Assembly (NCBI GenBank): GCA_944376125.1
Contig: CALWBQ010000019.1
Coordinates: 1 to 43,752, forward strand
DNA: 43,752 nt
From: an uncultured Lachnospiraceae bacterium
GTDB taxonomy: Bacteria; Bacillota; Clostridia; Lachnospirales; Lachnospiraceae
Reading direction: 5' to 3'
Shown here: piece after piece, positions 1 to 8,554 of the stretch
Numbering within the stretch: position 1 is the stretch's first letter
Layout of the letters: the number at the start of each line of letters is the position of its first letter
Notes under the pieces: model-generated
Told to the model about the DNA's origin: nothing
The model's database searches: none
What the model saw: the letters and a program-made list of their open reading frames with translations, nothing else
Translations under genes and position numbers: made by a program

Positions 1-1279
1 CCAGCTGGCTACTTCTGATCTCAAGGCCATGGATCGGGGACTCCGGATTTATAATGGAAAGCCTCTCATCAATTCCGTCAACGGAAAAGAGGAGATTATG
101 GACGCTGTGTTTCCTCTGGCAGCTAGGTACGGCGGCGTGGTAGTAGCCCTGTGCCTGGATGAAGGCGGTATTCCTGAGACGGCTGAGGGCAGGCTGGCTA
201 TCGCAAGAAAGATCTATCAAAAAGCGGCGTCCTACGGGATCGGGCCGGAAGACATTCTGATTGATGGTTTGTGTCTGACGGTCAGCTCAGACAGCAAAGG
301 AGCCCTGACTACCCTGGAGACACTGCGGGGAGTCCGGGACCAGCTAGGCGGAAAAACGATCCTGGGAGTGTCCAATATTTCCTTTGGGCTTCCCCAAAGG
401 GACAATATCAATTCTGCTTTTTTCACGCTGGCTCTGGAGAACGGTCTCAGTGCTGCCATCATTAACCCCAACTCCGAGGCGATGATGCGGGCCTACTACA
501 GCTTCCGCGCTCTGATGGATCTGGACCCCCAGTGCATGGATTATATCAGAGTCTACGGCGGCCAGCCTGCCAATCCGGCTGGGGCAAAGGAACTGAAGCC
601 GGCGGAAGGCTCCGGGGAGGATGCCTGCCGTGCAGCCCTGTACGAGGCGATCGTCAGGGGATTGAAGGAGAGCGCCGCCCAGAATGCATCTGCCATGCTG
701 GCGGGCTGGGAGTGCCTGAGAGTGATCAATGAAGTGATGATACCGGCCCTGGATTATGTGGGAAAAGGGTTTGAAAAGGGAACCATCTTTCTTCCGCAGC
801 TTCTGATGAGCGCGGAGGCGGCAAAGGCAGCTTTTGAGGTTATCAAGGATAGGATGCAGAAGACTGGTCAGTCCCAGGAAAAGAAAGGAAAGATCATACT
901 GGCTACTGTTAAGGGGGATATCCACGATATCGGCAAGAATATCGTCAAGGTATTGTTAGAAAATTACAGCTACGATGTGATCGACCTGGGGCGGGATGTG
1001 CCCCCAGAGACCATTGTTGGTGCGGCCGCAGACGGCCATATTCCGCTGGTGGGGCTGAGCGCTCTGATGACCACCACAGTGCCCAGCATGGAGGAGACAA
1101 TCCGGCAGCTGAGAAAGGAGACCCCCTGGGTTAAAGTCATGGTCGGCGGCGCCGTCCTGACGAAAGAGTATGCTGAGACGATCGGCGCAGACCGGTACTG
1201 CCGGGACGCTATGGCCTCTGTCAATTATGCCGAGGAGGTCTTCGGCGGCGCGGCTTCTGGAGAAACATCTACAGAATGA
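1..1279 (+). CDS. metH: Cobalamin-dependent methionine synthase, C-terminal part (partial)
   Basis: Transfers a methyl group from methyltetrahydrofolate to homocysteine through enzyme-bound cobalamin in the cytoplasm. The frame is open to the left edge (codons from base 2), and the residues before the first ATG at 29 continue a pterin-binding domain (QLATSD, then YNGKPLINSVNG), so the gene starts outside the window. About 425 residues are visible: the end of the pterin-binding barrel, a helical cap, and a B12-binding Rossmann domain with the DxHxxG signature (GDIHDIG); the cobalt-ligating His codon is at 923-925. The protein stops straight after the B12 domain, so the AdoMet reactivation domain of E. 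coli MetH is missing, as is common in Firmicutes. A B12-domain corrinoid protein acting on another methyl donor is possible, but the upstream homocysteine domain lies outside the window. The next gene begins 23 bases after the stop. Confidence 0.85.
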   Translation, partial: QLATSDLKAMDRGLRIYNGKPLINSVNGKEEIMDAVFPLAARYGGVVVALCLDEGGIPETAEGRLAIARKIYQKAASYGIGPEDILIDGLCLTVSSDSKGALTTLETLRGVRDQLGGKTILGVSNISFGLPQRDNINSAFFTLALENGLSAAIINPNSEAMMRAYYSFRALMDLDPQCMDYIRVYGGQPANPAGAKELKPAEGSGEDACRAALYEAIVRGLKESAAQNASAMLAGWECLRVINEVMIPALDYVGKGFEKGTIFLPQLLMSAEAAKAAFEVIKDRMQKTGQSQEKKGKIILATVKGDIHDIGKNIVKVLLENYSYDVIDLGRDVPPETIVGAAADGHIPLVGLSALMTTTVPSMEETIRQLRKETPWVKVMVGGAVLTKEYAETIGADRYCRDAMASVNYAEEVFGGAASGETSTE

Positions 1280-1302
1280 TGGGATTAAAGGAGTTTTAAG
1301 CA

Positions 1303-2757
1303 GTGTTATTTTCCAGCATGGCTTTTTTGATTTTGTTTCTGCCCATAACCCTGGCTGGCTACTGGCTGCTTAGGGGATATTGGAAAAATATCTGGCTTTT
1401 GATTGTCAGCATGGTATTTTATGCCTGGGGAGAGCCCAAATTTGTAGTAGTGATGGCGGCTTCCATCGCCATCAACTACCTCTTTGGCCTGGCAATCGAT
1501 GCGGTGAGAGAGAGACGGGGCCTGGCAAGGCTCTGCCTCTTTTCTATGGCTGCAGTCAATTTAGGGCTTCTGGGGTATTATAAATATCTCAACTTTTTGA
1601 TTGAAAATCTAAACCGGCTGGCGGGGCGGGAGGTGTTGGCTCAGACGAGCATCGCTCTTCCGATCGGCATTTCTTTTTTTACATTTCAGGCAATGTCCTA
1701 TGTGATTGATGTGTATCGCCAGAATGGGAAGGTGCAGAAAAATATCCTCAATGTGGGGCTGTACATTGCCTTTTTTCCACAGCTTATAGCGGGGCCGATT
1801 GTGAGGTACGAGACGTTTGCATGGCAGATTTATAACCGCCAGGTGACCAGGGAGGGCTTTTCTGCTGGCGTAAAGCGCTTTCTCTACGGGTTTATTAAGA
1901 AAGTTCTGGTAGCCAACACCATGGCAGTAATGGCAGATTACATGTTTTCCCTGCCGGCAAGAGGAACCTTGACAACAGGGGCTGCCTGGCTGGGAGCATT
2001 GGCCTATACCTTCCAGATCTATTTTGACTTTTCAGCATATTCTGATATGGCCATCGGTCTGGGAAAAATGTTCGGCTTTTATTTTCCAGAAAATTTTAAC
2101 TATCCATATATGGCTGCTTCTATTACGGATTTCTGGAGGAGATGGCATATCTCTCTCAGCACTTGGTTCCGCGATTATGTCTACATCCCATTGGGCGGTT
2201 CCAGGGTGGACAAAAAATGGAAGCTGGTGCGCAATCTGTTTGTGGTTTGGTTTTTGACCGGAGTATGGCATGGGGCCAACTGGACCTTCATCTGCTGGGG
2301 GCTGTTTTATTTTGTTCTTCTGACGGCGGAGAAACTTCTTAAGATTCCGGAGCGGATGGAGAAGCGGGGACTGGGCCTTTTCTACCGGGTTCTGACTCTG
2401 CTGCTGGTAGTGCTGGGTTGGGTGCTTTTCAGGGCTGAGAGCCTGGGGGAGGCTGTGATCTATATAAAGGCCATGTTCGGCATTGAGCAGTCCCGCCCTC
2501 AGGTGTCCTGGACGCTGTACTATGTTTGGGAGTACAAATGGTATTTTCTGGCGGCGTTTTTGGGAAGTACCCCGCTGGTGAAAGCACTGTTAGACTGGGC
2601 TGACCGGGATGACAAGGAGGAGGCTGGAGGGGCAGCGGAGCTGGGCCGGGAGGCTGCGAAGCTGGCTCTTCACGGGATTGTTTTTCTGCTGTTTCTTCTG
2701 GGAGCATCAGAACTAGTAATCGGTGCCCACAATCCGTTTATCTATTTTAACTTTTAG
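1303..2757 (+). CDS. MBOAT family O-acyltransferase (AlgI/DltB-like)
   Basis: Polytopic membrane protein of 484 residues, likely moving acyl (usually acetyl) groups across the membrane onto an extracellular polysaccharide. The start is GTG at 1303 with AAAGGAG at 1287-1293, and the N-terminus MLFSSMAFLILFLP is typical of AlgI-like proteins. Family motifs are present: WRRWHISLSTWFRDYVYIPL in the middle, and WHGANW with the putative catalytic His at residue 323, matching the essential His of AlgI. Many hydrophobic segments cover the protein. The following DHHW gene lies 18 bases downstream and is the usual partner in such acetylation pairs. The polymer modified is unknown; no glycosyltransferases lie in view. 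Confidence 0.9.
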   Translation: MLFSSMAFLILFLPITLAGYWLLRGYWKNIWLLIVSMVFYAWGEPKFVVVMAASIAINYLFGLAIDAVRERRGLARLCLFSMAAVNLGLLGYYKYLNFLIENLNRLAGREVLAQTSIALPIGISFFTFQAMSYVIDVYRQNGKVQKNILNVGLYIAFFPQLIAGPIVRYETFAWQIYNRQVTREGFSAGVKRFLYGFIKKVLVANTMAVMADYMFSLPARGTLTTGAAWLGALAYTFQIYFDFSAYSDMAIGLGKMFGFYFPENFNYPYMAASITDFWRRWHISLSTWFRDYVYIPLGGSRVDKKWKLVRNLFVVWFLTGVWHGANWTFICWGLFYFVLLTAEKLLKIPERMEKRGLGLFYRVLTLLLVVLGWVLFRAESLGEAVIYIKAMFGIEQSRPQVSWTLYYVWEYKWYFLAAFLGSTPLVKALLDWADRDDKEEAGGAAELGREAAKLALHGIVFLLFLLGASELVIGAHNPFIYFNF

Positions 2758-2775
2758 AGATAAGGTGGTAGTAAA

Positions 2776-4008
2776 GTGAAGAACATACTTGGGATTGCAA
2801 GGATTCTGAACCGCCACGGGCTGACGGCTCTTTTTCTGGTGTTTACTGTCCTGCTTGGACTGCGGAATCTTCCGGCCGCCGGACATGTGGGGAAGGAAGC
2901 TCTCTCCCAGGAGCCTTCTGTGCAGGAAGATGGAGAATTGCCCCAGGCCAGAGGATTTTTGGATGCTTGGGACAGGCTGGTGGATGCCCTGGATACCTTT
3001 TATCAGAAAGAGCTTCACGGGAGGTACGGATTTATAGAAGGCAACGGGCTGGCTAAGCGGCTGGCCGGTTTTTCTACCTGTAATGAGACAGTTCGCCTGG
3101 CAAATGGCTATCTGGAGCGGCTGGACAACAACTTTGATGTGGAAGATACAGCTAAGAGTCTGACGGCACTCAGCAAATACTGCAGAGAGCTGGAAATTCC
3201 CTTTCTATGTGTTCTGGCTCCGTCCAAGGTCTGCAAGTACGATCCGGGACTTCCTGCAGGGGTGCCGGATGAGGTCAATCCAGGAGCTGACAGGCTGGCA
3301 AAGATGCTGAGAGAACAGGGGATCGATGTGCTGGATCTGCGGGATGTCCTCCACGAGGAGGGGCTGGACCATGACAGCCTGTTTTTCCACACAGATCATC
3401 ACTGGACCTCGGAGGGGGCCTTCTGGGGATATCAGAAGGTAGCTGAGTACCTGAATGGCCATTATGGATACCACATTGATGAGAGTCTGATGGACCGCAG
3501 TAATTTTAAGACGGTAAATTTCCCTGACAAGTTTTTAGGCTCCTACGGAAAACGGACTGGCAAGTATTTTGGGGGTGTCGATGACATCTCAGTGATTATG
3601 CCGGATTTCCCCACACAGATGAAGATGGAGGCTCCGTCCAGGGGGATTGTCCGGGAGGGCAGCTTTTCTGAGGCGGTCCTGGACTGGAGCCAGATCGAAG
3701 ATTCCTGGTATTACGATGAGGGGCATATTCCTTATGCGGTTTATACGGGGGATGATTATAACCTTCTGTACCATACCAACGAGGAGGCAGGGGAAGATAA
3801 GGATCTTCTGTTTCTGAAGGATTCGTTTGTCAGGCCGGTGGCCAGCTTTTTGAACTTAGGTGTTCGCCGGGTGGAGGCCATTGATCTCAGAATTGAGCCC
3901 AAAGTTTCAGTGAAAGAGTATCTTGCAGAAAACAGACCAGATACAGTGATTTTTATGTGCAGTATCTGGGCGCTGAAGGACTACAACCTGATCGATTTCG
4001 GATTGTAG
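2776..4008 (+). CDS. DHHW family protein (AlgJ/AlgX-like SGNH-type, exported)
   Basis: 410 residues, GTG start at 2776 preceded by AAGGTGG. An N-terminal hydrophobic segment (about residues 12-32) suggests a signal anchor with the bulk of the protein outside the cell. The hallmark TDHHW motif is at residues 207-210. The family resembles AlgJ/AlgX-like SGNH proteins that work with an MBOAT acyltransferase to acetylate surface polymers. Being directly behind the MBOAT gene supports that job. The specific substrate and whether it is the final acetyltransferase are inferred, not shown. Confidence 0.85.
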   Translation: MKNILGIARILNRHGLTALFLVFTVLLGLRNLPAAGHVGKEALSQEPSVQEDGELPQARGFLDAWDRLVDALDTFYQKELHGRYGFIEGNGLAKRLAGFSTCNETVRLANGYLERLDNNFDVEDTAKSLTALSKYCRELEIPFLCVLAPSKVCKYDPGLPAGVPDEVNPGADRLAKMLREQGIDVLDLRDVLHEEGLDHDSLFFHTDHHWTSEGAFWGYQKVAEYLNGHYGYHIDESLMDRSNFKTVNFPDKFLGSYGKRTGKYFGGVDDISVIMPDFPTQMKMEAPSRGIVREGSFSEAVLDWSQIEDSWYYDEGHIPYAVYTGDDYNLLYHTNEEAGEDKDLLFLKDSFVRPVASFLNLGVRRVEAIDLRIEPKVSVKEYLAENRPDTVIFMCSIWALKDYNLIDFGL

Positions 4009-4012
4009 TCCA

Positions 4013-4041
4013 TTGAAGCGCTTGGAGAAATGTGCTATAGT
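4013..4041 (+). promoter_or_regulatory. Sigma-A promoter of hemB-hemL
   Basis: TTGAAG (4013-4018), 17-bp spacer, TATAGT (4036-4041). Transcription would start near 4048. This makes the ATG at 4050 nearly leaderless and favours the ATG at 4074 for hemB. Confidence 0.7.
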
Positions 4042-4073
4042 GGATAGAAATGAAAAGGAAAAGAGGAATTGCT

Positions 4074-5060
4074 ATGATAGATTTAGTTCAGAGACCAAGA
4101 AGGCTCAGGACCAGCCCGCTGCTGAGAAAGATGGTGAGGGAGACCAGGATGGATCCCTCTTCTCTGATTTATCCTATGTTTATAAAAGAAGGCGAAAAGA
4201 TCAAAGAAGAAATCCCAACGATGCCGGGCCAGTACCGGTACAGTGTGGATCAGCTCCCCAGAGCTTTAGAGGAAGTGGCAGATGCCGGCGTGACAAGCGT
4301 TATGTTTTTTGGAATACCAGGCAGCAAGGACGCCTGCGGAAGCGGGGCGTATGCGGAGGACGGCATTGTCCAGAAGGCTTTCCGAAAGGCAAAAGAGACG
4401 GTCCCGGAGCTGTACTACATCGGGGATGTCTGCATGTGCGAATACACATCCCACGGCCACTGCGGCATTCTGGACGGGGACTATGTGGACAATGATAAAA
4501 CCCTGGAGTATCTGGCAAAGATTGCCCTTTCACAGGTGCAGGCCGGGGCAGATATGGTGGCTCCCTCCGATATGATGGACGGCCGGGTGGCGGCCATCCG
4601 GGAAGTCCTGGATGATAACGGATATGAGAGAGTTCCCATCATGTCCTACGCGGCAAAGTATGCGTCTGGCTTTTACGGTCCTTTCCGCGATGCGGCCGGA
4701 TCCGCCCCGTCTTTCGGCGACCGGAAAAGCTATCAGATGGATTACCACAATCGGAAAGAGGCGCTGAAAGAGGTCTTCTCAGATGTGGAAGAGGGGGCTG
4801 ACATCATTATGATCAAGCCAGCCATGTCGTATCTGGATATTATCCGGGAGACGGCGGATGCCATTGACCTTCCTGTGGCTGCCTACAGCGTCAGCGGCGA
4901 GTACGCTATGATCAAGGCCGGGGCCAGCCTGGGCTATGTTGACGAGGACAGCATGATCTGCGAAACGGCTGTCAGCATTTACCGGGCAGGCTGCAGCATC
5001 CTTTTGACCTATTTTGCAAAAGAGCTGGCGAAATTTATGAAGGAAGGGAGAATCGGCTGA
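4074..5060 (+). CDS. hemB: Porphobilinogen synthase (delta-aminolevulinate dehydratase)
   Basis: Condenses two 5-aminolevulinate molecules to porphobilinogen, the second committed step of tetrapyrrole synthesis, in the cytoplasm. 328 residues from ATG 4074, chosen because AAGAGGA lies 7 bases upstream and the promoter would start transcription only just before the in-frame ATG at 4050. Zinc-site cysteines C120, C122 and C130 ([11 protein letters not shown]) mark the zinc-dependent class. The two active-site lysines are K195 (SYAAKYASG) and the Schiff-base K248 ([11 protein letters not shown]). Its TGA shares one base with the hemL ATG, so the two are translationally coupled. In an anaerobe the product may go mainly to corrinoids or siroheme. 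Confidence 0.97.
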   Translation: MIDLVQRPRRLRTSPLLRKMVRETRMDPSSLIYPMFIKEGEKIKEEIPTMPGQYRYSVDQLPRALEEVADAGVTSVMFFGIPGSKDACGSGAYAEDGIVQKAFRKAKETVPELYYIGDVCMCEYTSHGHCGILDGDYVDNDKTLEYLAKIALSQVQAGADMVAPSDMMDGRVAAIREVLDDNGYERVPIMSYAAKYASGFYGPFRDAAGSAPSFGDRKSYQMDYHNRKEALKEVFSDVEEGADIIMIKPAMSYLDIIRETADAIDLPVAAYSVSGEYAMIKAGASLGYVDEDSMICETAVSIYRAGCSILLTYFAKELAKFMKEGRIG

Positions 5061-6349
5061 TGTCCAGATCAGAAGAACTGTTTGAAAAAGCGAAAAAATT
5101 GATGCCAGGAGGCGTCAACAGCCCGGTCAGAGCTTTTCAGGCTGTGGGAGGCCACCCAAGATTTATGGAGAGAGCAGACGGCCCCTATATCTGGGATGTA
5201 GATGGAAACCGGTATATTGATTATATTGGTTCCTGGGGGCCTATGATATTGGGACATAACCATCCGGCGATCCGGGAGGCTGTGATTAAAGCAGCGGAGA
5301 AGGGGCTCAGTTTCGGTGCTGCCACAGGCATTGAGGCGGAGGTGGCGGAGCTGATCTGCAGCATGGTGCCTTCGATGGAGATGCTTAGGATGGTAAATTC
5401 CGGGACGGAGGCAGTCATGTCTGCCGTACGGGTGGCCAGAGGCTACACGGGCCGCAGCAAGATCATTAAGTTCGAGGGGTGCTACCACGGACATTCAGAT
5501 TCCATGCTGGTAAAGGCTGGGTCTGGTGCTCTGACTTCCGGCGTCCCGGACAGCTTAGGAGTTCCTGCAGGCTGCGCCGCTGACACACTGACGGCCCGGT
5601 ACAATGATTGTTCCAGCGTGGAGAGGCTCTTTGAAGAATATCCCGGGCAGATCGCTGCAGTGATTCTTGAGCCGGTGGCAGGAAATATGGGAGTTGTTCT
5701 TCCGGAGCCAGGATTTCTGGAGGGGCTGAGAGAACTGTGCACCAAAAAGAGGGCTCTTCTGATTTTTGATGAAGTGATTACAGGATTTCGGCTTGGTCCA
5801 TCCGGTGCCCAGGGGTATTATGGAATCACGCCGGATCTGACTACCTTCGGCAAGATCATAGGCGGCGGGATGCCGGTGGGCTGCTACGGCGGCCGGAGAG
5901 AGCTGATGGAAATGGTGGCACCTCTGGGGGGCGTCTACCAGGCCGGCACTCTCAGCGGAAACCCGGTGGCAATGGCTGCCGGACGGGCGGAGCTGACGAT
6001 CCTGCGGGATCACCCTGAGATTTACAGCCACATCAATGAGATGGGAGATTACTACAGGGACGGTGTAAAAAAATTGTTCCATACCTACGGGAAGCCCTGG
6101 TTTGTCACAGGTGTGGGATCTCTGAGCTGTATTTTCTTTACGGACAGTCCAGTAAGGAACTATCAAGATGCCAGAACCAGCGATACCGAAGAATTTGGAC
6201 GGTATTTTAACCATATGCTGAACCATGGAGTCAATATGGCGCCGTCACAGTTTGAGTCCATCTTTATCTCCAACGCCCACACCAGAGAACTGATTGATGA
6301 AACGTTAGGAATTCTGGAAAGCTATTTGAAAGAGACTTCAGCAGTTTGA
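5060..6349 (+). CDS. hemL: Glutamate-1-semialdehyde 2,1-aminomutase
   Basis: PLP enzyme that turns glutamate-1-semialdehyde into 5-aminolevulinate, giving HemB its substrate by the C5 pathway. 429 residues, the usual length. The N-terminal [12 protein letters not shown] motif, the EPVAGNMG segment, the [10 protein letters not shown] segment and the PLP lysine K265 ([12 protein letters not shown]) are all intact. It overlaps hemB by one base, in reverse pathway order. hemA, hemC and hemD, which are normally nearby, are absent from the window and must be elsewhere. The -35 of the following rpiR-type gene overlaps the hemL stop. Confidence 0.97.
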   Translation: MSRSEELFEKAKKLMPGGVNSPVRAFQAVGGHPRFMERADGPYIWDVDGNRYIDYIGSWGPMILGHNHPAIREAVIKAAEKGLSFGAATGIEAEVAELICSMVPSMEMLRMVNSGTEAVMSAVRVARGYTGRSKIIKFEGCYHGHSDSMLVKAGSGALTSGVPDSLGVPAGCAADTLTARYNDCSSVERLFEEYPGQIAAVILEPVAGNMGVVLPEPGFLEGLRELCTKKRALLIFDEVITGFRLGPSGAQGYYGITPDLTTFGKIIGGGMPVGCYGGRRELMEMVAPLGGVYQAGTLSGNPVAMAAGRAELTILRDHPEIYSHINEMGDYYRDGVKKLFHTYGKPWFVTGVGSLSCIFFTDSPVRNYQDARTSDTEEFGRYFNHMLNHGVNMAPSQFESIFISNAHTRELIDETLGILESYLKETSAV

Positions 6350-6374
6350 CAGACCCCGGTTTGTGTGATATGAT
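6346..6374 (+). promoter_or_regulatory. Consensus sigma-A promoter of the RpiR-type regulator
   Basis: TTGACA (6346-6351), 17-bp spacer, TATGAT (6369-6374), with the -35 overlapping the hemL stop codon. Transcription is expected near 6381, which argues against a start at the ATG at 6384. Confidence 0.8.
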
Positions 6375-6419
6375 ACTTGGTAGATGAAAAAATATTACAC
6401 AAATAAAGAGGGTGAAGAA

Positions 6420-7304
6420 ATGAATAGTCAGGGCGTAATGGGCCTGATCTGCTCTTCTTACGACCAATTTTTTGATGCGGAAAAGAAAATAGCAGATTAC
6501 ATTTTGGAGAATAAGAAGACGGCTGTAGAGATGACAGTGGCTCAGCTTGCCAGGGCCAGCGGCACCAGCGACGCCACGGTCTCCCGGTTCAGCCGCCGCT
6601 GCGGGTTTAAGGGATACCAGCAGCTAAAGATGGCTCTGGCGAAAGAAGTCATGGAGGAGGAGAGGGACAGCTTTCAGGTCTCTAATGAGATCAACCGGGA
6701 TAATCTGCCCCAGTCTTTTCAAAATATCCTGGCAAACAAGATCGCTGAGATGACCAGTACAGCGGGGATGATGGAGCCGGACAATATCGAGATCATTCTG
6801 AAGATTTTGGAGAATGCCAGGCTGATCCAGTTCGCGGCGGTGGGAAATACCATCCCCGTGGCTATGGATGCGGCCTTTAAGTTTAATCAGTTGGGCCTGT
6901 GCTCTGCCGCCGGGGCGATCTGGGAAGGCCAGATTGCCCAGACGCTGAATCTCGGACCTCAGGATGTGGTCGTGATCATCTCGAATTCCGGAGTTTCCAG
7001 GCGCCTGATTTCCCTGGCAGAGGGAGCCCACGAAAATGGAGCCAGGATTGTTGTGATTACCAATAATCCTGCCTCCCCCCTGGCTCAGATCAGTGATTAC
7101 AAGATCATTACGGCTACCAGAGAGAAGCTGCTGACAGGAGAGTTCTGGTTTTCGAGAATTCCGGCTATGCTTGTGATTGAGACCCTGTATCTCCTTTTAT
7201 TCGTCAGCAAAAAGAAGGCGGCCGCCAACATCCGCCGCCATGAAAATTATATTCGGCCGGACAAAACAGTACCCGGTTCGAAACACTCCCTGCCGCCTGC
7301 ATAG
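6420..7304 (+). CDS. RpiR/MurR family transcriptional regulator (HTH + SIS)
   Basis: 294 residues from ATG 6420, preceded by GAGGGTGA; an in-frame ATG at 6384 sits only about 3 bases after the predicted transcription start and has no ribosome binding site. Residues about 1-75 form the HTH_6 DNA-binding domain (MTVAQLARASGTSDATVSRF), and residues about 110-260 a SIS sugar-phosphate isomerase fold that binds a phosphosugar effector (VVIISNSGVSR). It lies upstream of fruK-fruA, where a DeoR-type FruR is more usual, so it may be the fructose operon regulator sensing a sugar phosphate. That link is inferred from position and from an operator-like palindrome at 7530-7542. Confidence 0.88.
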   Translation: MNSQGVMGLICSSYDQFFDAEKKIADYILENKKTAVEMTVAQLARASGTSDATVSRFSRRCGFKGYQQLKMALAKEVMEEERDSFQVSNEINRDNLPQSFQNILANKIAEMTSTAGMMEPDNIEIILKILENARLIQFAAVGNTIPVAMDAAFKFNQLGLCSAAGAIWEGQIAQTLNLGPQDVVVIISNSGVSRRLISLAEGAHENGARIVVITNNPASPLAQISDYKIITATREKLLTGEFWFSRIPAMLVIETLYLLLFVSKKKAAANIRRHENYIRPDKTVPGSKHSLPPA

Positions 7305-7312
7305 GCTGAAAA

Positions 7313-7333
7313 GCCTGACAGGAGAGGTCAGGC
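7313..7333 (+). other. Perfect 7-bp hairpin after the RpiR-type gene
   Basis: GCCTGAC (7313-7319) and GTCAGGC (7327-7333) enclose a 7-base loop. No T tract follows, so it is not a terminator by itself; it precedes the long hairpin at 7376-7461. Confidence 0.45.
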
Positions 7334-7375
7334 GTATGTAAAATTCAATATCCGGACACAATAAGGACACCGGGA

Positions 7376-7461
7376 CACGCCAGCAACAGGCCGGAAAGGC
7401 TGCTGTTCATTAAGAACACAGGCAGCTTTTGGGGGCTTGTCCTGGCGTGCTTTTTATTTTG
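7376..7461 (+). terminator. 74-nt rod-like hairpin followed by a T tract
   Basis: The outer stem CACGCCAG (7376-7383) pairs with CTGGCGTG (7442-7449). A middle helix (ACAGGCC at 7386-7392 region with GGCTTGT at 7434-7440, one G-U pair) and an inner helix continue it. The inner helix pairs AAAGGCTGCTGTTC (7395-7408) with GAACA (7414-7418) plus GCAGCTTT (7422-7429), with a 3-base bulge. CTTTTTATTTT follows. It can terminate the RpiR-type transcript, but it is far larger than an ordinary terminator and could be a stable small RNA. No dedicated promoter was recognised just upstream. Confidence 0.6.
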
Positions 7462-7529
7462 TGGGAAATCTGCGCTTCCTGTGAAATCATATGCTCCGCT
7501 TCCGGGCGCATTGTTTTGCTGTTTGTTGT

Positions 7530-7542
7530 GAAAATAATTTTC
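7530..7542 (+). promoter_or_regulatory. Operator-like palindrome upstream of fruK
   Basis: GAAAATAATTTTC is symmetrical about its central base and lies 12 bases upstream of the fruK -35. Short GAAA/TTTC-type palindromes are plausible sites for RpiR proteins. Assignment to the adjacent regulator is inference. Confidence 0.35.
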
Positions 7543-7554
7543 TTTCAAAATTAC

Positions 7555-7583
7555 TTGACGAAATAAAATATTGGTGCTATGAT
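7555..7583 (+). promoter_or_regulatory. Sigma-A promoter of fruK-fruA
   Basis: TTGACG (7555-7560), 17-bp spacer, TATGAT (7578-7583). Transcription should begin near 7590, leaving a leader of about 45 bases before the fruK ATG at 7635. Confidence 0.75.
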
Positions 7584-7634
7584 GTAGCCAAGATAAGAAA
7601 TAAAATTTCTCAAGAAAGGAAACGGGTGATTGAG

Positions 7635-8537
7635 ATGATTTACACAGTGACCTTTAACCCGGCTCTGGACTACGTGGTAAAGGTGGAACATTTTCAGCCA
7701 GGCCAGGTGAACCGAACGGTGGACGAAAAAATATTTTACGGCGGAAAGGGAATCAATGTCTCGGCTGTTCTGGCGAATCTGGGCTTTACCAGCACGGCGC
7801 TGGGGTTTGTAGCTGGATTTACCGGACGTGAGATTGAGCGCGGCGTAAGAGAGATGGGCTTCACCTCAGACTTTATCCAGGTAAAGAAAGGCATGTCCCG
7901 GATCAATGTGAAATTGAAATCCGATGAGGAAAGCGAGATCAATGGTATGGGGCCAGATATTGCGCCGGAAGATACAGAGGCACTGTTTCGAAAGCTGGAT
8001 GGGCTGAAAGAAGGAGACGTTTTGGTTCTCTCCGGCAGTATCCCCGCTTCCATCGGCGATGGGATTTATGAGACCATTATGGAACGGCTGGACGGCAGAG
8101 GGATTTTGATCATTGTGGATGCGGAAAAGAAGCTGCTGGTAAATGTTTTGAAATACCATCCATTTTTGGTTAAACCGAACCACCATGAGCTGGGAGACAT
8201 CTTCGGAACTGTTTTAAAAACAGATGAGGAGATCACGGAATATGCGAAGCGTCTGCAGGAGATGGGAGCCAGAAATGTCCTGGTTTCCATGGCAAAGGAC
8301 GGAGCTTTGCTGGTGGCAGAAGACGGGGAGATTTACCGGCAGGGCGTGGCGAAAGGAACCGTAAAGAATTCGGTTGGAGCCGGGGATTCTATGGTGGCCG
8401 GATTTTTGGCCGGCTATCTTGAGAAAAAGGATTACGGCCATGCGCTGAGAATGGGAACAGCAGCCGGAGGCGCCACGGCGTTCTCCGATGGGCTGGGAAC
8501 TAGAGATGAGATTATAAAGCTGTATGAAACGCTGTAA
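7635..8537 (+). CDS. fruK: 1-phosphofructokinase (PfkB family)
   Basis: Phosphorylates fructose 1-phosphate to fructose 1,6-bisphosphate, feeding glycolysis. 300 residues from ATG 7635 (MIYTVTFNPALDY, the typical family N-terminus); the longer open frame from 7491 is ruled out because it begins upstream of the promoter. Visible motifs are GGKGINVSAVLANLG (PfkB signature 1, about residues 36-50) and GAGDSMVAGF, with the catalytic base D251. The PTS fructose permease follows 17 bases downstream, which makes the fructose assignment much likelier than tagatose 6-phosphate. Confidence 0.92.
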   Translation: MIYTVTFNPALDYVVKVEHFQPGQVNRTVDEKIFYGGKGINVSAVLANLGFTSTALGFVAGFTGREIERGVREMGFTSDFIQVKKGMSRINVKLKSDEESEINGMGPDIAPEDTEALFRKLDGLKEGDVLVLSGSIPASIGDGIYETIMERLDGRGILIIVDAEKKLLVNVLKYHPFLVKPNHHELGDIFGTVLKTDEEITEYAKRLQEMGARNVLVSMAKDGALLVAEDGEIYRQGVAKGTVKNSVGAGDSMVAGFLAGYLEKKDYGHALRMGTAAGGATAFSDGLGTRDEIIKLYETL

Positions 8538-8554
8538 AGGCAGGGAGGATCATT

